From the NCBI GenBank assembly GCA_964058805.1, contig CAXKVV010000537.1:1-29682 (forward strand): a DNA stretch of 29,682 nt. Direction: 5' to 3'. Below the pieces are notes generated by a model, which did no database searches, was not told the DNA's origin, and saw only the letters and a list, made by a program, of their open reading frames with translations. How positions within the stretch are numbered: the first letter of the stretch is position 1; every line of letters starts with the position of its first letter. A program made the position numbers and the translations under genes. Below are positions 20,854 through 29,682 of this stretch, one piece after another. The DNA comes from Schoenoplectus triqueter (lineage: Eukaryota; Streptophyta; Magnoliopsida; Poales; Cyperaceae).

Positions 20854-21144
20854 TAGAGATGGCAGAACCGATCCGATCCGACAAATTCGTCCGATCCGAT
20901 TCGATTTTTTAAGAAAGTCAAACTGACTCGATCCGACCCGAACCCGACCTGACCCGACCCGACCCGAGATTAAATGGTCTTCAATCCAATCAAAATCTAT
21001 CAACGATCTGAAAAAACACAACATGTAAATTGACCTGACCCGACCCGACCCGGCCCGATCTGATTTCTTCCAGAAAGTCAAACTGACCCGACCCGCCCGA
21101 ACCCGAACCCGAACCCGACCCGACCCGCCCGATTGCCACCTCTA
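20854..21144. mobile_element. hAT-type MITE, 291 bp, perfect 8-bp target duplication
   Basis: Terminal inverted repeats TAGAGATGGCA (20854-20864) and TGCCACCTCTA (21134-21144), flanked by perfect copies of CTCACGGT (20846-20853 and 21145-21152). The duplication size and the TAG(A/G)G(A/T)GGCA ends identify a hAT-type non-autonomous element. The body consists of CCGACCCGA-type repeats around an AAATGGTCTTCAATCCAATC block, shared with 7287-7615. The plus-strand CCGACCC runs explain the low-complexity Arg/Gly-rich frame on the minus strand. This is the cleanest copy in the window and defines the family. Confidence 0.93.
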
Positions 21145-21403
21145 CTCACGGTTTACTCATGTCGGATTTTTGACTCAAATAGTAATCCCTTTTACGCCCT
21201 CTTCGGCAATCGGCTTTCTCCTTCCTAGGGTATAAACGAATCGAATACGCATGAATAGTCATGATCTTATTATATTTATATTTGTTATATTTTTTTCAAA
21301 TACGAGTAATTTTAATATAGATATGGATAAGATATTAAATAGATATTCGGATACAGATATAGATATAATTCGAATATTAAATAAAAATATTATATACATC
21401 ATT

Positions 21404-23442
21404 TGACTGAATTTTATTTCCATAAATGTTAATCTAAATATATTTGATGGTGGAATGATAATATACAAAAGACAATTAGTGAGAAAGAATGCTACAAATG
21501 TTTACATCACCATATGAGTGATGAAAACATACAAAGTACAAAGAAGTTAAAAGAAATGCAAAGAAATCTATGAGCGAAGCAAAGGGTCAGATATATGAAG
21601 AGTTGTATTAAAAATTAGATACGAAAGAGGATGAAAATAATATATATAAGATGGCTAAGTTTCGAAAAAGGAAGATAAGAGACTTCAACCAAGTTAAAAT
21701 TATTAATGATGAGATTGATATGCTTTTGGTAAAGGATGATGAGTTTAAGAACAGATTAAGAGAATATTTTGACAAGATGTACAATGAAGAGAGTGAAAAA
21801 ACCGCGACTAAGTTGGACGAGTCATTTGATGACAACAACAAGTGATTTATTTGGAGAATTCAAGAGTCTGAGGTAAAAAACTTTAAAAATGATGAAAATA
21901 GATAAGGTGTTAGGATCTGATGACATCCTAATTGAGGTATAGAGATGTCTCAGAAATATAGCAGTAATGCGGCTCACTAAGCTATTTAATATCATTTTCG
22001 GTCCAATAAGATGTCTGATGAGTGGAGAAGAAGTATATTAGTATCAATCTTCAAGAACAAATGAGATATTCGAAGTTGTACTAATTATAGAGGAATTAAA
22101 CTCATGAGTCATATCATGAATCTTTGGGAAAGAATAATTGAGTATCAGTTAAGAAAACTGACAAACATCTTCAAAAATCAGTTTTGTTTTATACTTGGGA
22201 GGTCCACCATGGAGACGATTTTCTTAATAAGACAGATCATAGAGAGTTATCGAAAATAGAGGAATGATCTACATATGATATTTATTGATTTGGAGAAAGC
22301 GTATGGTAAAATATCTAGAAATATCATGTGTGGATGCTTCAAAAGAAATAAATTCCAACAAAATACGTTACTCTTATTAAGGATATGTACACAAATATTG
22401 TGACTTATGTCAGAGGATGTGATGATGAATATGATATATTTTCTATTAAGATAGGATGACATCAAAGGTCAACATTGAGTCCTTATATTTTTCATCTTAG
22501 TGATTGATGAGATCACAAAGGACAAATGAGGAAACATTCTTTGGTGCATACTCTTTGTTGACGATGTGATGCTGATTGATGAGAGCGGGATTAAGGTCCA
22601 TCAGAAACTAGAGTTGTGGAGATAAATTTTAGAATCAAATGGTTTTAAACTTAGTAGGACTAAAAACCAAATTTATCAGGTGTCAGTTTAGCGGGGACAA
22701 CTCAGATGTTGGAAATATTAATTTGGACGGACGAGTAATACCCATGAATGATATATTTTGATATTTAAGATCGATATTGCAGAGTGACAGAGGGATCGAT
22801 TAAGATGTTAGTTATATAATAATAGCTGGATTGGTGAAATGAAGATAAACATCTGGTATAGCATAGAATGCTGGGCTATAAAAAGTAATTTTTACAGGAT
22901 GATGATTAGGCCCGCGATGATGTATGGCATAAAATGCTGGGCTACAAAAGGACAACACATTCAGAAGATGAGTGTAGCTGAAATGTGGATGTTGCGTTGG
23001 ATATGCGGCCACACAAGGAGAGATCAGATCAGAAATGATGATATACGGGACAAACTTGGGGTAGCATCAATTTAAGAGAAACTTGTCCAACACCGTTTGT
23101 GATAGTTTGGTCATATCCAACGAAAGCCTCCTGAGGCACCAGTATGCAATGGTATTCTAAATCGTCCTGATAACACAACAAGAAAAAGAGATCGATCGAG
23201 ACTGACATGAGAGGAAATAATAAAAAAAATTGAAGGGATAGAATATATTCAAAGAGCTTGCTTTAGATAGGAGTGCTTGGAAGACGGCGATTCATATATC
23301 ATAACCATGATTTAGGAGTTAGAGTTTAGTAGTAAAGTTATAGACTTCATGTTTTTAGTTTTTCAGTTCTTAGACTGTAGGATTTTAGAATTTAGAATTA
23401 AAGATTTAGAAATATGCTTTATAATGTAGGTTTATTATACTA

Positions 23443-23491
<49 letters not shown>

Positions 23492-23726
23492 ATTACTATT
23501 ATTATTAGCATATTATTAACATCATTATCATTATCATTATCATCATTATCATTATCATTATTATTTTTTATTTTTATTTTATTTATTATTATTATTTTTT
23601 TATCATTATCATTATTATCATTGATATTTAAGATTTTTTTATCTTATACTTTCAGATTGGATTTCATTTCAAGTCTACTCTAATTTATTTGGGATTAAAG
23701 GTTTTATTATCGTCATCGTTGTTGTG
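21404..23726 (+). pseudogene. 5'-truncated LINE (non-LTR retrotransposon), reverse transcriptase relic
   Basis: Perfect 13-bp target duplication TATATACATCATT at 21391-21403 and 23727-23739. Pieces of a plant LINE ORF2 appear in order in shifting frames: EKKECYKCLHHHMSDEN (near 21490), RKIRDFNQVKIIN and EYFDKMYNEESEK (21651-21845), NYRGIKLMSH (near 22085), then FVDDVMLIDE (22551-22580), the RT catalytic box with Val where Ala is usual. LQSDRGID lies near 22775-22800, followed by MMYGIKCWATKGQHIQKMSVAEMWMLRW in the 22839-23075 frame and VQHRL/RPPEAPV-like text after 23085. Endonuclease and ORF1 are absent. The 3' end shows the plant LINE tail TTTGGGATTAAAGG and a worn TTG repeat (23691-23726). 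Many stops make it inactive. Confidence 0.9.
23440..23610. repeat. (TTA)n and (TCATTA)n low-complexity tract in the LINE 3' UTR
   Basis: Long run of TTA units followed by ATTATC/ATCATT variants. It lies between the LINE coding relic and its 3' terminal signature, so it is an expansion within the element. The 89-aa frame 23414-23683 is low-complexity. Confidence 0.9.
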
Positions 23727-24158
23727 TATATACATCATTAAAAAAAAATAATTACATACTATTTTTATAAAATATTAAAAAATATATATTGTGAATTTTT
23801 CAAATATGTATTTCGATAAAATAGGATAATATAAGATCGGATACCTTCAGATAAGGTCGGATATTAATGGATAATAGCAAAATTCCGGAGATGGATAGGT
23901 AATAGACAAACTGTATCTTTATCCATATATTTTTTTCTAATACGGATACAGATACAAATATCTTCGGATATATATATATATATATCGGATAATTTTTATT
24001 ATTTTTTGGGTCAAATCACAGATAAAATCGAATATTATCCCATTTGTTAATACCCCTATTCCTTCCTCATCTTTACTTGGTGACTAGTATATTAAAAATA
24101 TATATTTATTGTTGAGTGTTATTAATCTTGCGCCATATATATTAAGTTGGATTATTAT

Positions 24159-24243
24159 CAGAGGCGATAAAATATGAGAAATCTGTCTAATCAGTTCAAA
24201 TTCAAAATTGTTCTGATCTAATCTAATTTTTTAAAAAGGCAAA
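24159..24243. mobile_element. Left-end fragment of a hAT-type MITE
   Basis: Begins CAGAGGCGATAAA and continues GATCTAATCTAATTTTTT then AAAAGGCAAACT, matching GATTCGATTTTTTAAGAAAGTCAAACT in the copy at 20854. The rest is missing; a LINE fragment starts shortly after. Confidence 0.5.
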
Positions 24244-24276
24244 CTAATAAATATTACCCATGAAAACAAGTAGCAC

Positions 24277-24416
24277 ACATGAATGACATATTTGATATTA
24301 AAAATTGATATTGCAGAGTGATAGAAGGATCAATAAAAATATTAGTCGTAGAATAAAAACATGATGTGTGAAGTTTTGAAATGACGACAGGCATATTGTA
24401 TTCTCTGTGAAACTAA
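24277..24416 (+). pseudogene. LINE fragment (thumb/C-terminal region), second copy
   Basis: GAATGACATATTTGATATT and GATATTGCAGAGTGATAGA match 22745-22795 of the first LINE. The following text reads FEMTTGILYSL-like in one frame, comparable to the conserved W-(M/L)-K-W-R-Q-A-S-G-V-L-C segment. It stops abruptly where an LTR fragment begins. Confidence 0.65.
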
Positions 24417-25818
24417 TGTTGGGTTTTGGAATGCCCAAATCCTGTTAATGCTCAAGTTGCGGAAAGACTGTAGAACAAAAAAATTACTTCTAGTTAAGTT
24501 AGGGATTAAAGTATGTCGGATGATTACTGAGAGATACACACATTTCATCCTTTATAAAAGATAGTAAAATATTATTTTACTTCTAACTTAAGCTTAGGGT
24601 TAAAATGGTATGTCGGATGATTACCAAGAGATACACACCTCTTTAAACCTTTATTGATCTACTCCATGATTGATTTCTAAAACATTAATCTACTTAATAA
24701 TTAAATAGATTAATATAAGATGTTATACCTCGCTTTCAAATTTCAATTAGAATGAAAATCGGCTTATCTCGGAGCACCAAACGTCTGATGCCTCTGTAGG
24801 TTATCCACCAGGACTGACCAGAGAGCGGTTTATTTCTTTTACCAGAAACATCATAAACCATGGTTTCTCATAAAAAAACTATTCATCGAGAAAAAGACGA
24901 AATAGTACTATTCACGACTCGTAGTTATTTTATTTCACAAATATGCAAGAATACCGCAACTTTCATAAAAACACTATTCACCAACCATATACCGAGAGAG
25001 AGAAAGTAAAACTGATTTGGTGTAGCTTTCTCTCTCACCCAACCTCTTTATTTATAGAAAATATGGGATTGCCAATTACCAAACTACCCTCATGAATAGT
25101 ATCGAGGTTCCAAAGTGAAAAGACTAAAATACCTTAAAGTTCATCCAATTTACCAAAATGCCATTGGGTTTTGATCAAATTACCAAAATACCCTTGGGCT
25201 TTTGGTCAAATTACCAAAATACCCCTCCAAGGTCGACATGAACTTTTTCATGGGCCTTTTTGGGCTTTTCGGATTTTGGGTTTTTAATTATTAATTAAGG
25301 ATTTAATTATAAATGGGCTTTTAACCCAAAATTTAAATCCATAATTAATATTTAAAATTCAAATCAAATATATATATAATTGTCATGTACAATTATATTT
25401 TTTTCTCGGTTGTTGTTTCGGTAAATTTATACAACGTATCCAATACGTTATAAATTCAATCTTGTTTTTACTTCTTGTCATCTCTATGACAAATATAATT
25501 TAATTATATCATATATAATTAATTATAACCATCTTATTATTAATTATAAATAATTTATAATTAATCAATAAGATTCTCCGATTAACTCCTATAGGGTGTG
25601 ACCCGACAGGATCCGTGTTATGTTGATAAATAGAGTTAAAATCATTTTAATATCTATAATCATAGGAGATATTTGGCAGAATGCACTATGACCATCCAAT
25701 TACACAGATGATGTTGTACTGTACAATATCATTTTCCAATAAACTATTTACTTGTATTTAATTCTTTTGTCTCATAGTTATCAGATCAGTTTCAAGGTAG
25801 GTCTGTGTCATCTTTGTA
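24417..25818 (-). mobile_element. Truncated older LTR of the same copia family
   Basis: Begins TGTTGGG and follows 8662-10085 throughout, including the TATA region near 25050, the AAATTACCAAAATACCC repeats, the inverted repeat near 25424-25456 and GACCCGACAGGATCCGTG. It carries many substitutions and small indels. It ends at a point corresponding to about 10085, so roughly the outer 670 bp of U3 is missing and there is no internal region. It is clearly much older than 8662-18447. Confidence 0.92.
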
Positions 25819-25876
25819 GAAATTTAAAATTTAGAATTTAGAAATATATTTTGTAGTATAGATTTTGTTGTTGTAA
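25819..25876 (+). pseudogene. LINE 3'-UTR fragment
   Basis: TTTAGAATTTAGAAATATATTTTGTAGTATAG-like text resembles 23385-23430 of the first LINE and ends in a short TTG repeat (25865-25874), as plant LINE tails do. Together with 24277-24416 it suggests that the LTR fragment lies inside a second, internally deleted LINE. Confidence 0.5.
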
Positions 25877-26022
25877 ATAATTCTCAAAATATATAAAATT
25901 ACATTTCAAATTTGCAAAACAATCCCATAAGTACTTAATAATTTTTTAGAGTTTGTAAAATGCAAGAAATAAACTTAAGCAGAAGAATATATGCATGAAG
26001 ATTTTAAGAAATAGTCTGATTA

Positions 26023-26859
26023 TGTTAGAATTTTAATATGTAAAAATAACCAAAATAGTCTTGATATCAAATTGGTCAAACAAAGACTTTATATCATAAT
26101 TATTGCAACGGACTCCGCTAATCATTATAACAGATTAAATCAGTCTTGTATAAAATTTGTCCTAAATACTCCAAAATAGATTCATACCCTAACCATTGCA
26201 ACAGACCTCACATCCATTGTAACGGATACCCTCAAGACAAATTTAGTCTCTAACTATTATAACGAATCCCAATATCTATTAATATCTGTTATAACGGAAT
26301 AAATTATTTATATATAAAATTTGGCCAAAAACCTCCAGAATAAACTCCTTTCATTCTGTTACAATGGATCTCACATCTGTTATAATGGATAACTCTGCTA
26401 GGGTTACCATGACCTAACCGTTGTAACGGATCTGCCCGATTTCTTGCTGGTTTTTTATGTATCTCTATATATACACCTCCCTTCTTCTCCAAAATGATGA
26501 TTTTGAATTGTAAAAACTTAGCCGTCATTTTCTCTACACTCAGAACTCATTGTTCTATTGTTCTAAACTCAAGACTACTTTGTAAAACCTCTTACAAAAT
26601 GAGAGAAGTTAGTTCTTATTTGTTCTTCAGTGAGATTCATGTCTTCACGCCTTGTTTGGTCTCTTTGGCTGATGACTATCCTATTACTTGGTGTAAGAAA
26701 TTAGAAGTTCGTAGTTGTAAAGACTTGTTATAGTAATTCAACGCAATCGACTATTGGTGATTGTGAATCTCAGAAACGTAGACTCATTATAGCCAAACTC
26801 TATTATATTTTGTGTTCTTTCTCTTTCTCTCTATTTTTATTTGCATATTTTCTGTAATA
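26023..26859 (+). mobile_element. Degenerate copia-type LTR, unrelated family, plus-strand orientation
   Basis: Starts TGTTAGAATTT and ends near TCTGTAATA. It is followed by TGATATTAGACC (26864-26875), a worn primer-binding site agreeing at 9 of 12 positions with TGGTATCAGAGC. Inside are nine degenerate copies of (C/A)(C/T)(G/A)TTRTAACGGAT between 26101 and 26432, then TATATATA (26466-26473). The last 120 bp (AGAAACGTAGACTCATTATAGCC, then TTGTGTTCTTTCTCTTTCTCTC) look like the 3' part of copia LTRs. No gag or pol follows. The 79-aa frame at 26494 is not recognised. Confidence 0.6.
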
Positions 26860-26894
26860 AATTTGATATTAGACCCATAGGAATAACAGATTTA

Positions 26895-27140
26895 TCGTAA
26901 CTATTATTATTAAGATTACTACTATTATTATTAGCTTTATTATTATTACTATAGATGTTTGTATTATTAGTATCATTATTATTATCATCATATTATTATC
27001 ATCATTATCATTTTCATTATTCTCATCATTATTATTATCACTGTTATTATTATTATTTTTTTATATTTCAAATATTTGATCTTTATATTTTAAAATTAAA
27101 TTTTATTTTTAATCTGCGATAATATATTTAGAATTAAAAA

Positions 27141-27191
<51 letters not shown>

Positions 27192-27195
27192 ACTT
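26895..27195 (+). pseudogene. LINE 3' tail, third copy, with (ATT)n
   Basis: ATT/ATC microsatellite text is followed at about 27070-27150 by a sequence that aligns with the LINE end at 23625-23705 (TTTATTTTTAATCTGC against TTTCATTTCAAGTCTAC; TTTAGAATTAAAAATATTATT against TTTGGGATTAAAGGTTTTATT). A terminal (ATT)n run ends at about 27190. It is heavily 5'-truncated. Confidence 0.55.
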
Positions 27196-27676
27196 CTGAC
27201 CCAATCAAATATCAAATGCAACTACACCGACCCCGACTTTTAAACGATCCCTAACGAAGGGCCACAAGAGCGGAGAGAAAATATTAGTGGCCTTTATCCT
27301 ATCCGGGCCCACGCCGTCCTTTGTTAACCTAGGTGGCAAGGGATAACTATTGCTTTGTCAAAGAAAGGGACATTTTTCTTCGAAGGAAAAAACAAAGAAA
27401 ATGAAAAGAGCGTAAGAGATAAAGAAAACGTGCAATCTTGTTTGATGAGGAAATCGGCCGGGTGGAACGGATTATCTCCTTTTCAAATCCTGATTAGATT
27501 TCCATATAAAGGTGGCACCACTAGTTTATTGTGTAATTATAACAGATTCTATTTCTTTTTGGAATATGCCAACCATCTACTAAAGAGTTCACATCTTCGA
27601 CACCGCGGGCAGCAATCAAGCATGCTTTTGTCGTTGAACTTTTTTGGAAAATAATACTTTATCGCACGAATTTTGG

Positions 27677-27678
<2 letters not shown>
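27196..27678. other. Intergenic DNA, no gene supported
   Basis: More mixed in composition than its neighbours. The open frame 27355-27654 begins with TTG, not ATG, and has no recognisable domain. I do not call a gene. Confidence 0.4.

Positions 27679-27720
<42 letters not shown>
27679..27720. repeat. (TA)n microsatellite
   Basis: About 20 TA units. Unlike the tracts at 8352 and 18563, no MITE terminus was found beside it. Confidence 0.95.
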
Positions 27721-27722
<2 letters not shown>

Positions 27723-28857
27723 TATTCCACTAGTACAGGAACTCTTATAAGTAATAACGCTGTCAAGATGCAAGTACCTAAAAAAATAAAAGGAACTATA
27801 ATAGTAACTTCTTAAAGAACATAAAAAAGTGCATGCTGATTTATTTTAATGTGTCAAATCAATTAATCTGCCTATGAGTTGCGTCTTGAGAAATATTTAG
27901 TAACCGATAAGGACTTAGGGTTGAATGATATTGAAAGACATTTTTCAGGACTATGAACTACGTTGGCAAAAATTTAACTATTTTAGTGTTCAAGATCGAA
28001 TTTTAAATATTGTAAATAAAAATGAGGAGGATCAGTCTTATATAATAATGTTAGATATTATTTTATAAAATATAGAATATTAATTAATCTAATAAATATA
28101 ATTTTTAGTAATTAATTTAAGTAGATGATTTATGGGATGATAGTTGATATGTCAATAATTTCATTCATATGTCGTTGAACGCGCTAAGTTCTTAATCTTG
28201 ACCGTTACCGTTAATAGGTGCACAATAGCTAAGTTGTAGTATTTCTATTAGATATTGTAGGAATGAATTAATAATTCATAATACATAAAAAAAAGTTAAA
28301 CTTTCAAAATTTTCAAGCATACCACATCATCGTTTTTGTCTACCATTGATTTTGTTTTAATTTTTTTATCTTCTTGAATTCAAGAATTCATATAAAATAA
28401 TTTCTCTCTCCTCATTTAAAATAATAAGTAATATACTTTGGTGAAACTTAACTCTTAAAATTATCCAATTTTTTATATATTTTTTATAAATTATTATGTA
28501 TTTAATTATATTATTTATTATTATAATTATCATTATTACTTAGTATTTATAAATATTATGTCTAAATTTTCTTTAATGTATAATCTTATATTGTTAGTTA
28601 TTTATTTGAAAACTATAAGAACGAAACTCAATTTACAGCTTTTGTTATATGTACTTGTAAAATAGCTACGCTCATTATGCTTGGATATCTCCAACCGAAT
28701 ACTTGAAAAGCTCTGCATGCTCATTTCATTTAAATATTGCCAATATCATCTAACTAAATCCCCCTCCCCAAACCCCATTATATTCCAATCAGAAAGTGTA
28801 TTTTTATTATTCTGAAACCATTGTTCAAAGAGACTGCATTGATCTCTAGACGGAGGA
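27721..28857. other. AT-rich intergenic DNA
   Basis: No coding frame, RNA gene or transposon end recognised. A pyrimidine-rich patch (AATCCCCCTCCCC) followed by TTATATT lies near 28757-28782, just upstream of the weak candidate gene at 28858. Confidence 0.4.
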
Positions 28858-29222
28858 ATGCCAGCACAACTTGTGCTATTCTCGCCCAATTATGCACATG
28901 AATGGGACTATGGCAGTCACTTTAGATCCGCTACCACAATACCAAGTAACTCCTTTTCTATTTATATTAATTTTACTATTTTTTATTTTCTTGATTAAAT
29001 TTACCGATTTATCCGACAAATATAACCCAATTTGGTGTATGTTTTTAATCTTTTTTTCCAATGGAAGGCCGCAGCAAACTTTTGATCGATGCTAAAATTA
29101 GACCTTGTTCAAGAGTGCTCTCTTCAGATGAATTGTCCTTTTTTCAACATATGAGTCATCATATGCGTTTTCCTGTTAATTCGGGAGAAGAAAGAAGTTT
29201 ACAGTACAACTTTTTTAGATAA
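28858..29222 (+). CDS. Weak candidate: small two-exon gene, 80 aa, unrecognised
   Basis: Possible exon 1 is 28858-28945 (starts MPAQLVLFSPNYAHEW) and exon 2 is 29068-29222 (RSKLLIDAKIRPCSRV onwards to a TAA). A 122-bp AT-rich intron has GTAACT at its 5' end and a poly-T tract before AG at its 3' end. Joining them keeps one frame (codon split after its first base) for 81 codons including the stop. In-frame TGA lies a few codons before the ATG. Both exons are richer in G/C than their surroundings, and an upstream C-rich patch with TTATATT could be a promoter. I do not recognise the protein; no signal peptide, membrane segment or motif is evident. It may be a chance frame or part of a decayed gene. 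Confidence 0.2.
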
Positions 29223-29646
29223 AAATAGGGTTTAAGTCTTTTAAAATTTAAATATAAGAAATTTCTAATGGAATTTTGAACTTACAATTTCTTTAGGAAT
29301 AATATTATATTAAAACATGTATTTGGTCGAATTTTACAGAATTACAGTAAATTATTCCGAGCCACATATTAGCACAAGTTGTTTTTATTTATGGAAGAAA
29401 ATTATAACAGTACATTTCAATTTGTTGCAAAATATTAATAGTCAGAGATCATAGTTATACTCCAAGTTGGGGAAAAGAAAAGAATCACGTGCTTCAGTCG
29501 TCCACCTCATAGCAATTCAGATAATCATAATTATTAAGATAACTATGGGGATGTGTACAAATGATTCATATCCGTCATCTTCCCTTTTTCAGAAAAGCGC
29601 GAAAAAGCACAAATTAATTAATCTGGCGAGATACCTGCGATTAGTA
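29223..29646. other. AT-rich intergenic DNA
   Basis: No feature recognised; the short frame 29467-29649 has no distinguishing character. Confidence 0.4.
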
Positions 29647-29682
29647 TAAAAGTGGCAAAATCTGACTCGATTCGAAAAATCT
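29647..29682. mobile_element. Left end of a hAT-type MITE, cut by the window edge
   Basis: TAAAAGTGGCA (29647-29657) matches the family terminus TAGAGGTGGCA with two changes and is followed by AATCTGACTCGATTCG, the family's left body. The other end lies outside the window. Confidence 0.55.

Larger units (their letters stand above)
21226..24058. mobile_element. hAT-type element of a second family, carrying a LINE insertion
   Basis: The left end TAGGGTATAAACGAAT (from 21226) and right end ending GTTAATACCCCTA (24058) are imperfect inverted repeats. Flanking octamers CTCCTTCC (21218-21225) and TTCCTTCC (24059-24066) agree at 7 of 8 positions. Its own sequence, 21226-21403 and about 23740-24058, is rich in GGATA and CGGATACAGATA motifs. 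The LINE occupies the middle, so the element was there first. No transposase frame was seen. Confidence 0.6.

Noticed and set aside
23414..23683. Ile/Leu/Ser-rich frame that could look like a membrane protein
   Set aside because: It is the translation of (TTA)n and (TCATTA)n microsatellite in a LINE 3' UTR.
27355..27654. Plus-strand frame of 99 aa
   Set aside because: Begins with TTG and has no family motif or promoter-like context; kept as intergenic.
27549..27773. Frame with repeated Tyr-Ile
   Set aside because: It is the translation of a (TA)n tract.

Overview
This window looks like nuclear DNA of a flowering plant. It is AT-rich and gene-poor. It holds an intronless organellar-type PPR gene, a two-exon plant-specific OXS3-like gene with GT-AG splicing, a decayed F-box/DUF295 gene, and a dense nest of plant transposons (Ty1-copia, LINE, hAT-type MITEs). 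F-box/DUF295 proteins are abundant in monocots, so a non-grass monocot is a guess, but the sequence does not settle the species.

Layout. 1-2361: no gene; an old tandem duplication (541-1110), a worn hAT-type MITE (about 1131-1391) and the upstream region of the PPR gene. 2362-4179 (+): intact PPR gene, 605 aa. About 5420-6670 (-): F-box/DUF295 pseudogene with many frame changes. 7287-7615: hAT-type MITE. 8247-19270: a four-layer nest. The outermost layer is a hAT-type element split by (TA)n tracts. Between the tracts lies a long-terminal-inverted-repeat MITE, and into its right arm a 9.8-kb Ty1-copia retrotransposon (minus strand) has inserted. 19610-20301 (-): intact OXS3-like gene. 20854-21144: hAT-type MITE with a perfect 8-bp target duplication. 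21226-24058: another hAT-type insertion carrying a 5'-truncated LINE with a perfect 13-bp target duplication. 24159-27195: a pile of fragments (MITE end, LINE pieces, a truncated older LTR of the same copia family, a second copia-type LTR with a worn primer-binding site, a LINE tail). 27196-29682: mostly featureless AT-rich DNA, with one weak two-exon candidate (28858-29222) and the first bases of another MITE at the window edge.

The working genes are the PPR and OXS3-like genes; they do not appear functionally connected. The copia element is the most informative part. Its LTRs differ by about two substitutions and one 11-bp indel, its target duplication is perfect, and its primer-binding site and polypurine tract are present. 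Yet gag-pol carries nonsense codons, frameshifts and a deletion. This suggests a copy that was already defective and was moved recently by proteins supplied in trans. Its roughly 2-kb leader contains at least five repeats of a hairpin whose two arms change together, the most unusual structure I found. I see no evidence of a wholly new multi-gene system.
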